Virus record (IMG/VR): IMGVR_UViG_3300045971_000528
Span: 42,082-106,081 of that record
DNA: 64,000 bases
Source: a virus
Strand: one strand, 5' to 3'
Translations under genes and position numbers: made by a program
Shown: piece after piece, positions 43,736 to 51,041 of the stretch
Layout of the letters: each line of letters begins with the position of its first letter
Numbering within the stretch: the first letter of the stretch is position 1
Notes under the pieces: model-generated
What the model was told of the DNA's origin: nothing
The model's input: only the letters and a program-made list of their open reading frames with translations
Databases searched by the model: none

Positions 43736-44356
43736 TTATTGGAAGCCTGGGTTCAGGCGTCCCAATTTCAAATTCTTCGTCCTCTCGTCAGTGATGGCAA
43801 GCAGAAAATTGGTAGTTGAATCATTATACCACCTTTTCCCGTACGTGCCATTCTTTTTGCACTTTTTGTTTTCGATCCATTCGCTTGACAAAATCCATCC
43901 AACAGGTTGATCACCACGAACAAACCTCCTTCGGTCGCCATCAGCATCTCGATAGATGCTCGTACCAAATGCAGAATTTGTATCGCCTTGCTGGTGGTTG
44001 ATCGATGCGTATGTGTTCTTCCGTTTAGCAACCGCTTCTGGTGTGGAAGCCTGGGCCGTGGCATATTCTTGGTTCTTCGTATTTAGTTTCCAATTAGCAG
44101 ATGTCGGCTTTTTCCAGGGTTGATTTGCAGCGACTGCCTTATGACCACCTAGTCTTTGCAGCTCATGCACTAATTCTGACTTCGAGATAATTCCTGCCAA
44201 ACCTTTCCAAGCCAACTTGTCCTCTACTCTACCGTGCGTTTCATAGAGCAGCCGGTGTGCTTCGGCGTGTTCAGCAACGGTGAGCAGTTCTATGTTGTCT
44301 GGAGAATCTGTTCCACCAGCATGTGTGGGAATTTTGTGATGACGATGTTTCAACAT
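43736..44356 (-). CDS. HNH homing endonuclease-like protein adjacent to ssrA
   Basis: 206 aa. MLKHRHHKIPTHAGGTDSPD then NIELLTVAEHAEAHRLLYE is an HNH-type core with H-H-K-I-P, N and H ligands. The C-terminus KRWYNDSTTNFLL...GRLNPGF shares W-Y-N-x-x-T-x-x-F-L...G-R-L with the GIY-YIG protein. The stop codon lies exactly where the tmRNA acceptor piece begins, so it was probably inserted at or next to ssrA. The sequence is AT-richer than its neighbours. A perfect TATAAATA ends 4 nt before ATG. Confidence 0.85.
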   Translation of the reverse strand: MLKHRHHKIPTHAGGTDSPDNIELLTVAEHAEAHRLLYETHGRVEDKLAWKGLAGIISKSELVHELQRLGGHKAVAANQPWKKPTSANWKLNTKNQEYATAQASTPEAVAKRKNTYASINHQQGDTNSAFGTSIYRDADGDRRRFVRGDQPVGWILSSEWIENKKCKKNGTYGKRWYNDSTTNFLLAITDERTKNLKLGRLNPGFQ

Positions 44357-44360
44357 CGTC

Positions 44361-44368
44361 TATTTATA
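44361..44368 (-). promoter_or_regulatory. Perfect T4-type late octamer TATAAATA, 4 nt before ATG
   Basis: TATAAATA then GACG then the ATG of the HNH gene at 44356. Confidence 0.7.
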
Positions 44369-44386
44369 CGGAATCGAACCTATGTC

Positions 44387-44584
44387 CTATGGTGTCAGGA
44401 TGTTGCCGATATCCTCGAGCTGTTTGCGGATGTTATCGAACATGTCTTCAACGGCCTTCTGTTCATCGGGCGTCATCGGTTCGACGTGCCCATCGATGAT
44501 GATGATTCCGTATTCGACCTCAGTCTTGTACGAAACACCTGGTGATGTCAGTGGCTTCTTCCCGCGCTTCGATATGATTTTCAA
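44387..44584 (-). CDS. Hypothetical protein, 65 aa
   Basis: MKIISKRGKKPLTSPGVSYK then a strand (YGIIIIDGHVEPM) and a helix (QKAVEDMFDNIRKQLEDIGN). A late octamer lies 22 nt upstream. Unknown function. Confidence 0.7.
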   Translation of the reverse strand: MKIISKRGKKPLTSPGVSYKTEVEYGIIIIDGHVEPMTPDEQKAVEDMFDNIRKQLEDIGNILTP

Positions 44585-44606
44585 GGACAGCTCCCGTATG
44601 CTGCCT

Positions 44607-44614
44607 TATTTATC
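44607..44614 (-). promoter_or_regulatory. Late octamer GATAAATA
   Basis: GATAAATA, 22 nt before the ATG at 44584, with GGGAG between. Confidence 0.6.
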
Positions 44615-44929
44615 TCACCAACGGTCGCGGAGGTCCGCAAAGCTGGTATCGGGAACAAACTTGTACCGCTTGATGTGCTCGGCGCAGATGGCCTTCAATG
44701 CCTTCTGCATGTCCGCTGGCCAGCCCTCACGATCGAACTGGTCAGTGTAGATCCACCGCATGAGATTGTTCTGCAGAAGCTGGGTGCCCCACTCTCCCAC
44801 GATCTGCTTGTAGATCCGCGGGTACATGGCTTTCACCACGAGCAGCGGATTGAGATCAGTGTGGGGCATGTCGAGGCCGGACGGTTCAGTGTCCTCAAAA
44901 CCCGGCAGCTGCGGAAAATCCATGCTCAT
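44615..44929 (-). CDS. Hypothetical protein, 104 aa
   Basis: Start at ATG 44929 (MSMDFPQLPGFEDTEPSGLD). The body has a helical WGTQLLQNNLMRWIYTDQFD region. Directly follows the zinc-finger gene. Function unknown. Confidence 0.65.
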   Translation of the reverse strand: MSMDFPQLPGFEDTEPSGLDMPHTDLNPLLVVKAMYPRIYKQIVGEWGTQLLQNNLMRWIYTDQFDREGWPADMQKALKAICAEHIKRYKFVPDTSFADLRDRW

Positions 44930-44930
44930 G

Positions 44931-45410
44931 TCATCCTCGCTTGTCCCTCTTCGCCTGCTGGGCTGCGTGCTTCTCACAGTAGGTCTTGAGCCAGTTCTTG
45001 CCGCCGCACTCGCCGGGTGCACCACACGCTTCACACGTGTGGGATGCCTTTATCTCGGCAGTTCGAATGTAGTTGCCGATGGCGCTGTAGAACGCCTCCT
45101 CGTCTGGCGCTTTGCCTGCCTTCGACTGCGTGTAGAAGCGCAAGCCACCAAACTTCTCCTTGATCTGTTGCGCTTGGCATGAAGATCCTGGGCACAGCTC
45201 CAACAAGCCTGTGATGCCGATGAACGCTTCTTCCAGGATCGGCCACCAACCTGGCCCGACCAGCGTGCCGAGATCTCGGCCCTTGAAGATCAACGGATAC
45301 TTGGCTTTGATCAGTTTCCACTCGGCTTCGATGATGTCCCAATGCCCATGGTCGTCGAGTACATCGCGGCTGACGGCAGCCTCGTAGGCGGTGATGGCGG
45401 CTTGGCTCAT
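44931..45410 (-). CDS. Phage protein with C-terminal zinc finger, 159 aa
   Basis: QIKEKFGGLRFYTQSK and the C-terminal CEACGAPGECGG ... TYCEKHAAQ form a pattern seen in many phage and prophage proteins: I-K-E-K-F-G-G-L-R-F-Y followed by C-x2-C-G-x-x-G and C-x2-H. It probably binds one zinc ion. Role unknown. Confidence 0.8.
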   Translation of the reverse strand: MSQAAITAYEAAVSRDVLDDHGHWDIIEAEWKLIKAKYPLIFKGRDLGTLVGPGWWPILEEAFIGITGLLELCPGSSCQAQQIKEKFGGLRFYTQSKAGKAPDEEAFYSAIGNYIRTAEIKASHTCEACGAPGECGGKNWLKTYCEKHAAQQAKRDKRG

Positions 45411-45670
45411 AGGTGAAATGCCTTTTGAAGTAGAAGCACGACTGCGTCGCGCATGGTTTGTTTGAAGAGGGTGGTGCTGAAGTCGGCGGTCTTGAGTGTC
45501 TCGACCATACCGCGGATCTCGTCTTGCCGGTACTTCAATCGAGCGGTCTCCATCAGCTCCATCATGCCTTCACCACTCTGTGCCCACTCTTCCTTGACGC
45601 GCAAGATGTAGTCACGGCTGGATTCGCCGAACTGGACTTCGGGAAGTCGACTGAGTAGACGAATGTTCAT
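45407..45670 (-). CDS. Hypothetical protein, 87 aa
   Basis: Start at MNIRLLSRLPEVQFGESSRD (45670), overlapping the upstream stop by ATGA. Mostly helical. Function unknown. Confidence 0.65.
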   Translation of the reverse strand: MNIRLLSRLPEVQFGESSRDYILRVKEEWAQSGEGMMELMETARLKYRQDEIRGMVETLKTADFSTTLFKQTMRDAVVLLLQKAFHL

Positions 45671-46020
45671 TGCTTGTCCGTCCACTGGTTGTAGAGCTTC
45701 CAGCCCAGCACCACCTTCAAGCGCTGGTCGATGCTGGTCGTTGAGCGGCCAAGTTGCCACGCGCAGTGGGCAAGGTCGACGTCCATGAGGTGACCACCAT
45801 TCCCGCCAGCCCGCTGCGTAGCAATGTGCTTGAGCACATCATCTTCGGCCGGACTCCAGCGTGCGCCGAGGCGCGGACGATCGGTCCACGGCGGCATGGC
45901 TGGGTTCAGACCAAGCTGCGGGAACAACCAGGTCTCGGCCTTCTTTAGCGCACGTTGGCGCTGGATCTGCGCATAGACATGCGCTGTGGGATTGAATTGG
46001 GGGCGATAGCGGTAGGTCAT
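45667..46020 (-). CDS. SANT/Myb-like helix-turn-helix protein, 117 aa
   Basis: GARWSPAEDDVLKHIA ... DLAHCAWQLGRSTTSIDQRL fits a Myb/SANT-type three-helix DNA-binding unit (R-W-S-x-x-E-D, then A-x-x-L-G-R-S-x-x-S-I). The N-terminal part is basic. It could be a small regulator. Directly downstream of the NadR-like gene with ATGA overlap. Confidence 0.65.
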   Translation of the reverse strand: MTYRYRPQFNPTAHVYAQIQRQRALKKAETWLFPQLGLNPAMPPWTDRPRLGARWSPAEDDVLKHIATQRAGGNGGHLMDVDLAHCAWQLGRSTTSIDQRLKVVLGWKLYNQWTDKQ

Positions 46021-47033
46021 GTCAGGTAGTCCACGATTTGCTTGACGCGTTGTTCGACTGTGCCACCCACGTAGAGCGGGTGAAGACCACGATGTTTGAG
46101 CATTGTACCATACCAGAGCCAGGCACGGTCACGGAACTCAGGACTCTCCCGCGTTCCGTCCTGCTCGAATGGGATCTCGTTGCCGCACATGATGTAGTGG
46201 CTGTACGGCCGTTCGGAGAGTTCGCGAAGGCGCGGCGAAACGTGGCTGTTGAAGAGCTCCTTGCTGTACCACATCGTGGTCAGTGGAGTCGTGTCGCACA
46301 CCAAGAACCCCTTCGCTTGACGTGCGATCTTCCGTTCCTCGTCAACCTGCACTTCCGCGATCTTCAGCATGTCGTTGTAGCAAAGTTGGTCCGTCCCTCC
46401 GATTCGCTCGGTTAGTGTACGTCCATATTCGGGCACCCAGGCTGTGCCCAGGGCGTCAGCAAGCGCCTTGGCCAGTGTCGTTTTGCCACTGGATTCACCA
46501 CCCAGGATGGCGATTCGGGGCACCAAGCTGGCCTGCACGAATTGGCTGACGTTTGGAATCTGGCCTGGAATACCGCGCCGTGCTTCGGTGCCGCTGATGG
46601 GGAATACCTTGCGTTCCAAATCTACGCAGATGTGATCCACCTGGTGCGACACGAAGAACCGGTCTTGGTAGTAGTCCATCGCGAACTTCGCAAACCCGTC
46701 GCCGTATTCCTCGCTCGTGAAGATGGCGTTGACTACCGCATCACAGCTGTCGATGCAGAAATTCAGGCAGAACTGGCGATGGTAGTCAGCGTCCTCGTGA
46801 TCGAACGGAATGTAGTTCGGCTCGAGCACGTAGATCTCGACATGCTTCAGGTGGCCAAAGGAGGTGTTCAGCCAGAAGCGCCGCTCATCAGCGTGGCAAC
46901 CAGGATGTACGAGGTCGGTGTAGCTGAGCACGATAAGCCGCTCGCATTGGCCAGCCGCCGTGCTGATGAGGTACTCGTGACCAACCGTGAGTGGGCAGAA
47001 CTTGCCGACGACGAGACCGGTTCCGTACATCAT
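46017..47033 (-). CDS. nadR: NadR-like bifunctional NMN adenylyltransferase / ribosylnicotinamide kinase
   Basis: 338 aa. Residues about 5-165 form a nucleotidyltransferase: VVGKFCPLTVGHEYLI (G-x-F-x-P-x-x-x-G-H) and ISGTEARRGI (I-S-G-T-x-x-R). Residues about 172-335 form a P-loop kinase: ILGGESSGKTTLAKAL, then VPEYGRTL and VCDTTPLTTMWYSK. NadR proteins phosphorylate nicotinamide riboside to NMN and adenylate NMN to NAD+. The bacterial repressor HTH domain is missing, so the protein is enzymatic only. ATGA coupling with pnuC upstream supports riboside import and use. Confidence 0.93.
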   Translation of the reverse strand: MMYGTGLVVGKFCPLTVGHEYLISTAAGQCERLIVLSYTDLVHPGCHADERRFWLNTSFGHLKHVEIYVLEPNYIPFDHEDADYHRQFCLNFCIDSCDAVVNAIFTSEEYGDGFAKFAMDYYQDRFFVSHQVDHICVDLERKVFPISGTEARRGIPGQIPNVSQFVQASLVPRIAILGGESSGKTTLAKALADALGTAWVPEYGRTLTERIGGTDQLCYNDMLKIAEVQVDEERKIARQAKGFLVCDTTPLTTMWYSKELFNSHVSPRLRELSERPYSHYIMCGNEIPFEQDGTRESPEFRDRAWLWYGTMLKHRGLHPLYVGGTVEQRVKQIVDYLT

Positions 47034-47746
47034 TCCACCTTCATGTTCTGAACGCGCTCGTTCACGATCTTGTTGATCCAGGCTTCGTTCGCCTCAGAGA
47101 GCGGCACCGTCTTCCCATCTTCCTGATCATCGAACAGATCGAGCCAGTGGCGCCATGCAACGATCGCGTTCACCCAGCAGACAGCGTAGAGAGCGGCCGA
47201 CAGGTACAGCTCACGATAGAAGTAGAGCGGCACAGACAGCGTGTTGACGAGCAACCACACTGGCCAGTTCTCGATCTTGCGGCGCATCAGGAGCAGCTGA
47301 CCGACGATGCTGAATGTGAGCACTAAGCTGTCGATACCGGGTGACCATGCATCAGTGAACGTGTTGAGCAAGTAGCTGTAGCCGGCGGCGACGAGGATGG
47401 CAATTCCAGCCATGATCGCAAGGGTCTTCGGTTCAGTCTTCGTGATCGGCAGTTCACCATTGCCATTGCGCTGGTCATCGCCGACAGTCAGGAGACCGCC
47501 AGTGTTCTCGATTGACATTCTGGACTTCTTGACCCATGCCACCCAGCCGATGATGCCGGTAGCGACGAAGAAGATCTGCAACGTGGCGTCAGCGTAGAGC
47601 TTGGCGTCGAAGAACACCTTGCCGTAGAGGACGCAAGCGAGGATGCCGATCCACCACGTGTGGATGTTGTTGCGACCGGCGAGGATGATGCAGGCAGCAG
47701 TCGTGATGACTGCTGCCCATTCGTAGTAGGTGGTACCGAGGAACAT
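47030..47746 (-). CDS. pnuC: PnuC-family nicotinamide riboside transporter
   Basis: Start at MFLGTTYYEWAAV (47746); the longer frame lies inside the upstream gene. 238 aa with about seven membrane segments. Family signature near the C-terminus: KIENWPVWLLVNTLSVPLYF with the ENW and a trailing Y-F-Y-R-E-L. PnuC lets nicotinamide riboside cross the inner membrane by facilitated diffusion, and NadR-type kinases trap it as NMN. An unusual hydrophilic loop (SIENTGGLLTVGDDQRNGNG) is inserted in the middle. Confidence 0.92.
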   Translation of the reverse strand: MFLGTTYYEWAAVITTAACIILAGRNNIHTWWIGILACVLYGKVFFDAKLYADATLQIFFVATGIIGWVAWVKKSRMSIENTGGLLTVGDDQRNGNGELPITKTEPKTLAIMAGIAILVAAGYSYLLNTFTDAWSPGIDSLVLTFSIVGQLLLMRRKIENWPVWLLVNTLSVPLYFYRELYLSAALYAVCWVNAIVAWRHWLDLFDDQEDGKTVPLSEANEAWINKIVNERVQNMKVE

Positions 47747-47756
47747 GGTGCGTCTT

Positions 47757-48107
47757 TCAGATGATTTCAGGATTGAAGTACTTGACGGTGACGTCGTGTA
47801 GACCGGCGTGGTACACTTCGCCCTTGACGCCGACCGAGGTTTCCCAGCCGTCGAACTGAAGAACCCAGACTTCGTCTGAGCGCTCAATCATCACGCGACA
47901 GTGCTGACCCCATTCTTCCCACGTCGCGGCAGTGCTCGGCATGAAGCGAAGCAACTGGTAGTCCTGCACCATCGGCGCCCAAAACGTGATGTCTGGAAAC
48001 CGCATTTGCAGCGCAGCGAATGCACGAAGGAACGACTCGTTCAGGGCGCCATCAGTGACGGTGCCCTTGGTCGGGATCGCGATGAAAACCAGTTTCCGCT
48101 TGCTCAT
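47757..48107 (-). CDS. Nucleoside 2-deoxyribosyltransferase-like (DUF1937 type), 116 aa
   Basis: MSKRKLVFIAIPTKG starts a Rossmann-like strand; SDEVWVLQFDGWETSVGVKG followed by EVYHAGLHDVTVKYFNP matches the C-terminal half of small deoxyribosyltransferase-fold proteins (D-G-W-x-x-S-x-G-V-x-x-E). Family members cleave or transfer N-glycosidic bonds of nucleosides. In this NAD+ block it may act on a nicotinamide- or deoxynucleoside substrate; that is inference. Confidence 0.7.
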   Translation of the reverse strand: MSKRKLVFIAIPTKGTVTDGALNESFLRAFAALQMRFPDITFWAPMVQDYQLLRFMPSTAATWEEWGQHCRVMIERSDEVWVLQFDGWETSVGVKGEVYHAGLHDVTVKYFNPEII

Positions 48108-48108
48108 G

Positions 48109-48360
48109 TCAGACCTCGACGTGTTTGACGATCGTGTGAATCTTTTGCTTCAAGAGCCGCTCTTTGTGCGTCTGTCTGATGCAGTACTTGAGCGTGTCTT
48201 CGGCCTCTTCCAACGTATCGCCAGGACCCACGAACGAATTCGTGCCGATGTAATGGAAGCCGACGTCTTGCCAGAAGAAACCGTAGACCTTCATCTGCGT
48301 TCTGAACACGGTGGTTCCGTCGCCGTGGTCAGTTCGTCGGATGCGAAATTCGTGGCTCAT
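48109..48360 (-). CDS. Hypothetical protein, 83 aa
   Basis: MSHEFRIRRTDHGDGTTVFR then beta strands and a helix (GDTLEEAEDTLKYCIRQTHK), an alpha/beta pattern. ATGA overlap with the next gene upstream. Unknown. Confidence 0.7.
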   Translation of the reverse strand: MSHEFRIRRTDHGDGTTVFRTQMKVYGFFWQDVGFHYIGTNSFVGPGDTLEEAEDTLKYCIRQTHKERLLKQKIHTIVKHVEV

Positions 48361-48500
48361 GGGTTTCTCGGTTGGCGCGATTCGAACGGGGTGCCTTTGT
48401 CCCAGATGATGTCATCGTCCTGGGGCTTTCGCTCGGGCTGAGCGGGTGGGGACTCGAAGGGCGTACCCTTGTCCCACACCCTCTTGTCGTCCTGTTCCAC
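48357..48500 (-). CDS. Small protein with a tandem WDKGTPFES repeat, 47 aa
   Basis: GTG start at 48500, 3 nt from the stop of the upstream gene; ATGA overlap downstream. The nine-residue motif WDKGTPFES occurs twice, separated by a Pro/Asp-rich linker. A repeat of this kind argues for a real peptide. Confidence 0.55.
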   Translation of the reverse strand: MEQDDKRVWDKGTPFESPPAQPERKPQDDDIIWDKGTPFESRQPRNP

Positions 48501-48502
48501 GA

Positions 48503-49084
48503 TCAGAACGAGTAGAACAGCATCGTGACGACGCCTTGCTGGGTCGTGCCGTACTGCCAGATGCGCGAGTACCCGACACGAGCCGTGACCTTCTCGGTCA
48601 GCGTGACGTCCACGCCGAACTGTACCCTGTTCTGGCTCGCGATGCCGTACTTGTTCAGGCCCTTCATGTGCGAAACGCTGACATAGCCATTGGCCGCCTT
48701 GCACAGCGGGAAGCCAGCTTCGACGGAACCGAGGGCGTAGTGGCCGGTGGCCGCGGTACCATCAGGCTGCTCGATGTTGCGCATGTCGCCGAGGGCCAGA
48801 CGTGGAAGCAGCGTGACCTTGCCGAGGGTGATCACCGGCGTGGTGTAGCCGACCTCGAAGCCGTTCAGATTGTCGACGTAGCCAGGGCCGGAAGCACGAA
48901 CGCCTTGGGCGTAGCCGTCGATCGTGCCATACTTGCCACCGTACGAGAGGCCGGTGGCCCAATACGTGGAGCGATCACTCGTGCCGTTGTACCGGTGGTA
49001 ATCGACTTCGGCGATGGCCGTGACTTGGGCGAAAGAGGAAGTGGCCAAAACGGCCAAAGCCAGAGCTGAGAAGATCTTCTTCAT
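48503..49084 (-). CDS. Outer-membrane beta-barrel protein, 193 aa
   Basis: Signal peptide MKKIFSALALAVLATSSFAQ, then alternating hydrophobic/polar strands (VTAIAEVDYHRYN, FGVDVTLTEKVTARVGYSRI) and a terminal strand ending VVTMLFYSF with C-terminal Phe, the BAM recognition signature. About eight strands fit the length, as in OmpA/OmpW-size barrels. A phage-encoded porin could change surface receptors or let small solutes in. It has its own promoter. Confidence 0.8.
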   Translation of the reverse strand: MKKIFSALALAVLATSSFAQVTAIAEVDYHRYNGTSDRSTYWATGLSYGGKYGTIDGYAQGVRASGPGYVDNLNGFEVGYTTPVITLGKVTLLPRLALGDMRNIEQPDGTAATGHYALGSVEAGFPLCKAANGYVSVSHMKGLNKYGIASQNRVQFGVDVTLTEKVTARVGYSRIWQYGTTQQGVVTMLFYSF

Positions 49085-49107
49085 GGTGTACCTTGTTGAG
49101 ATGAATG

Positions 49108-49136
49108 ATTGTATACCAGGGTGTCCGAAATGTACA
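49108..49136 (-). promoter_or_regulatory. Sigma70-like promoter TGTACA-17-TACAAT overlapping a hairpin
   Basis: -35 at 49131-49136, -10 at 49108-49113. CAGGGTGT and ACACCCTG form an 8-bp dyad covering the -35 and spacer. Confidence 0.75.
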
Positions 49137-49147
49137 CCCTGAACTTG

Positions 49148-49459
49148 TTACCGACGTGAGAACTTGAAGTTCGCTTCGTACGTCTCGCAGTACGCAGGTT
49201 TGTCGTACTCGACCTTCCAGCCAGCCTTCTCGTAGAACGGTTCGAAGTCGAGCCAACCACTCGAGTAGATCAGGCTCTTGTGCAAGCCTGGGCTTGCGGC
49301 ACAGATCCGATCACAGATGTCCTTCTGAAGGAGCGTGACATACCCGCTCTTCGTCATCTTCTCGGCGAGCATGTTGTTCACCGTCTCGATGACGACATCG
49401 GGGATGTTCGTGATCTTCAGATCGAGGGCGCCTTGTGGGCTGATAGGTTCAACGGCCAT
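49148..49459 (-). CDS. Conserved-looking jumbo-phage protein, 103 aa
   Basis: Contains SGWLDFEPFYEKAGWKVEYD then KPAYCETYEANFKF, a pattern I have seen in proteins of large T4-like phages, encoded next to NAD+ genes here. The fold is unknown. Ends with the aromatic F-K-F-S-R-R. Confidence 0.75.
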   Translation of the reverse strand: MAVEPISPQGALDLKITNIPDVVIETVNNMLAEKMTKSGYVTLLQKDICDRICAASPGLHKSLIYSSGWLDFEPFYEKAGWKVEYDKPAYCETYEANFKFSRR

Positions 49460-49469
49460 GATGGTCTCC

Positions 49470-50993
49470 TTAGACAGCCGCAGATTCGCGGACCTGGTCG
49501 ATGTTCACCTTGTTGTACAGGCGGCCAGTGTGCAGCACGAGGCGATGCACGTCTTCCCAACCTTCCGGCACTTTGGCGTTGTCCAGGCGGAACGGCTTTG
49601 TTTCGCGGGTCTTCAGGCTGCGGATGGTGGTCATCACGCCTTCTTTGGACTTCTTGCCTGGATCGGTGATCGGGTCCTTGGCAATGCCTTCCCACTTCTC
49701 CATCATGGCACCACCGTGGGCTCCGACGACCAGCTTCTCGACCAGAATGGCAGAGCCTTTTTGCGCCCACTTCAGCGTATCGCGGTTCACCTTCTGAAGC
49801 AGCGCACCGCCGGAGCCGAACACGACCGACGAAGCGACGAAGCCCATGGCCAGGATGTTGCCGATCAGCGTGAGCATGTTCAGGCGGTCCACGCCGTCAC
49901 CTTGGATGATGCCGACGTTGTTGATGACCTTGTAGCCCTTCTCGTTCACGGTGAAACCGAACGACTCGGCTTGCAGGCGGACCAGCCAAGGCACGATCTC
50001 CATCATGTCGCCACTGTCAGGGCGGAACACGACCTTCGCCTTCGACTCGATGATGTCCTCGCGGAAGCCGCCTTCGGCACGAGGGGCGCACAGGCGCTGA
50101 GCACAGCGCTTCGTGTCCTTGCCGTCGATCACGATCGACAGGATCGAACCTTCCACTGCGTTCGCGAGCATCGCCTTGATGTACTCGCCTTCACCTTCCA
50201 CGTCCAGACCGAACGAGCACTCGACGCTGTGCTCGGTGGCGAACACCGAGAACGCCGACATCGGGCTGTCGTAGTAGAAGTTCATGGCCAGCACACCTTC
50301 GACGGTGTCCGAGCCCATGTAGTTCACCAAGTGCGCAGCACCGCCGACTTCGGCTTGTTCACCGCAGGAGACACCGCGACCGCCGAAGTCGTGCAGCGAG
50401 AACGGCAGGAGTTCCATTGGAGCACCGCTGATCTCGTAGAACCGCTTCATCTCGATCTTGCTGTCACGGTCCAGGGACGCGATCGTCGACGGGTACCAGA
50501 CACCACGGAGGATCACGGTCTCGAACCCGCTGGACATCCAGAACAGGTCTTCGTCGAGCACAGTCACCGAGTACACGGGATCGCCACCGGACAGAACGGT
50601 GCCGTCCGGAGCAGCGCGAACGATCAGCGGAGGGAACCCGCCGTACACGTTCACGACCTTCTCCCACGAAGCGCGGTCGAACAGCGGCCGGCCGAAGTGG
50701 GCGATCGCGAACTGCTCAGCAGCGTCGATGTGGGCCATCGTGATCGGCTTCGAGAAGAACTTCGCGAACAGCATCTGAATGCCGAACACGGTGATCTTGA
50801 TGGCGCTCGGCACACGGGCTTCGCCGTAGCTGGTCATGCCCTTCACGCGCTTCAGCTTCTTGAGCTGCTTGAACATGAAGGGGTGGGTGAACTTGTACGA
50901 GTCGGTACGGCAGATCAGGGAGATCTGGAGTTCATCGAGGGCCGTCCATTGAATGTCGGACGGTTGCGGGGTGAAGATGTTCATCAGAGACAT
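49470..50993 (-). CDS. nadV: Nicotinamide phosphoribosyltransferase (NAMPT)
   Basis: 507 aa, close to vertebrate and bacterial NAMPT in length. Recognised: RTDSYKFTHPFMF near the N-terminus, SLHDFGGRGVSCGEQAEVGG, YMGSDTVEGVLAMNFY, FATEHSVECSFG and VVFRPDSGDMMEIVPWL. The enzyme joins nicotinamide and PRPP to give NMN, the rate-limiting salvage step. NadM/NatV next door turns NMN into NAD+. Phage KVP40 carries the same pair. AGGAG before ATG supports the start. Confidence 0.95.
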   Translation of the reverse strand: MSLMNIFTPQPSDIQWTALDELQISLICRTDSYKFTHPFMFKQLKKLKRVKGMTSYGEARVPSAIKITVFGIQMLFAKFFSKPITMAHIDAAEQFAIAHFGRPLFDRASWEKVVNVYGGFPPLIVRAAPDGTVLSGGDPVYSVTVLDEDLFWMSSGFETVILRGVWYPSTIASLDRDSKIEMKRFYEISGAPMELLPFSLHDFGGRGVSCGEQAEVGGAAHLVNYMGSDTVEGVLAMNFYYDSPMSAFSVFATEHSVECSFGLDVEGEGEYIKAMLANAVEGSILSIVIDGKDTKRCAQRLCAPRAEGGFREDIIESKAKVVFRPDSGDMMEIVPWLVRLQAESFGFTVNEKGYKVINNVGIIQGDGVDRLNMLTLIGNILAMGFVASSVVFGSGGALLQKVNRDTLKWAQKGSAILVEKLVVGAHGGAMMEKWEGIAKDPITDPGKKSKEGVMTTIRSLKTRETKPFRLDNAKVPEGWEDVHRLVLHTGRLYNKVNIDQVRESAAV

Positions 50994-51041
50994 TGCAAGC
51001 TCCTTGCAGTTAAAGCCGAACTCGGTGTTCGGCGGTTGGAA

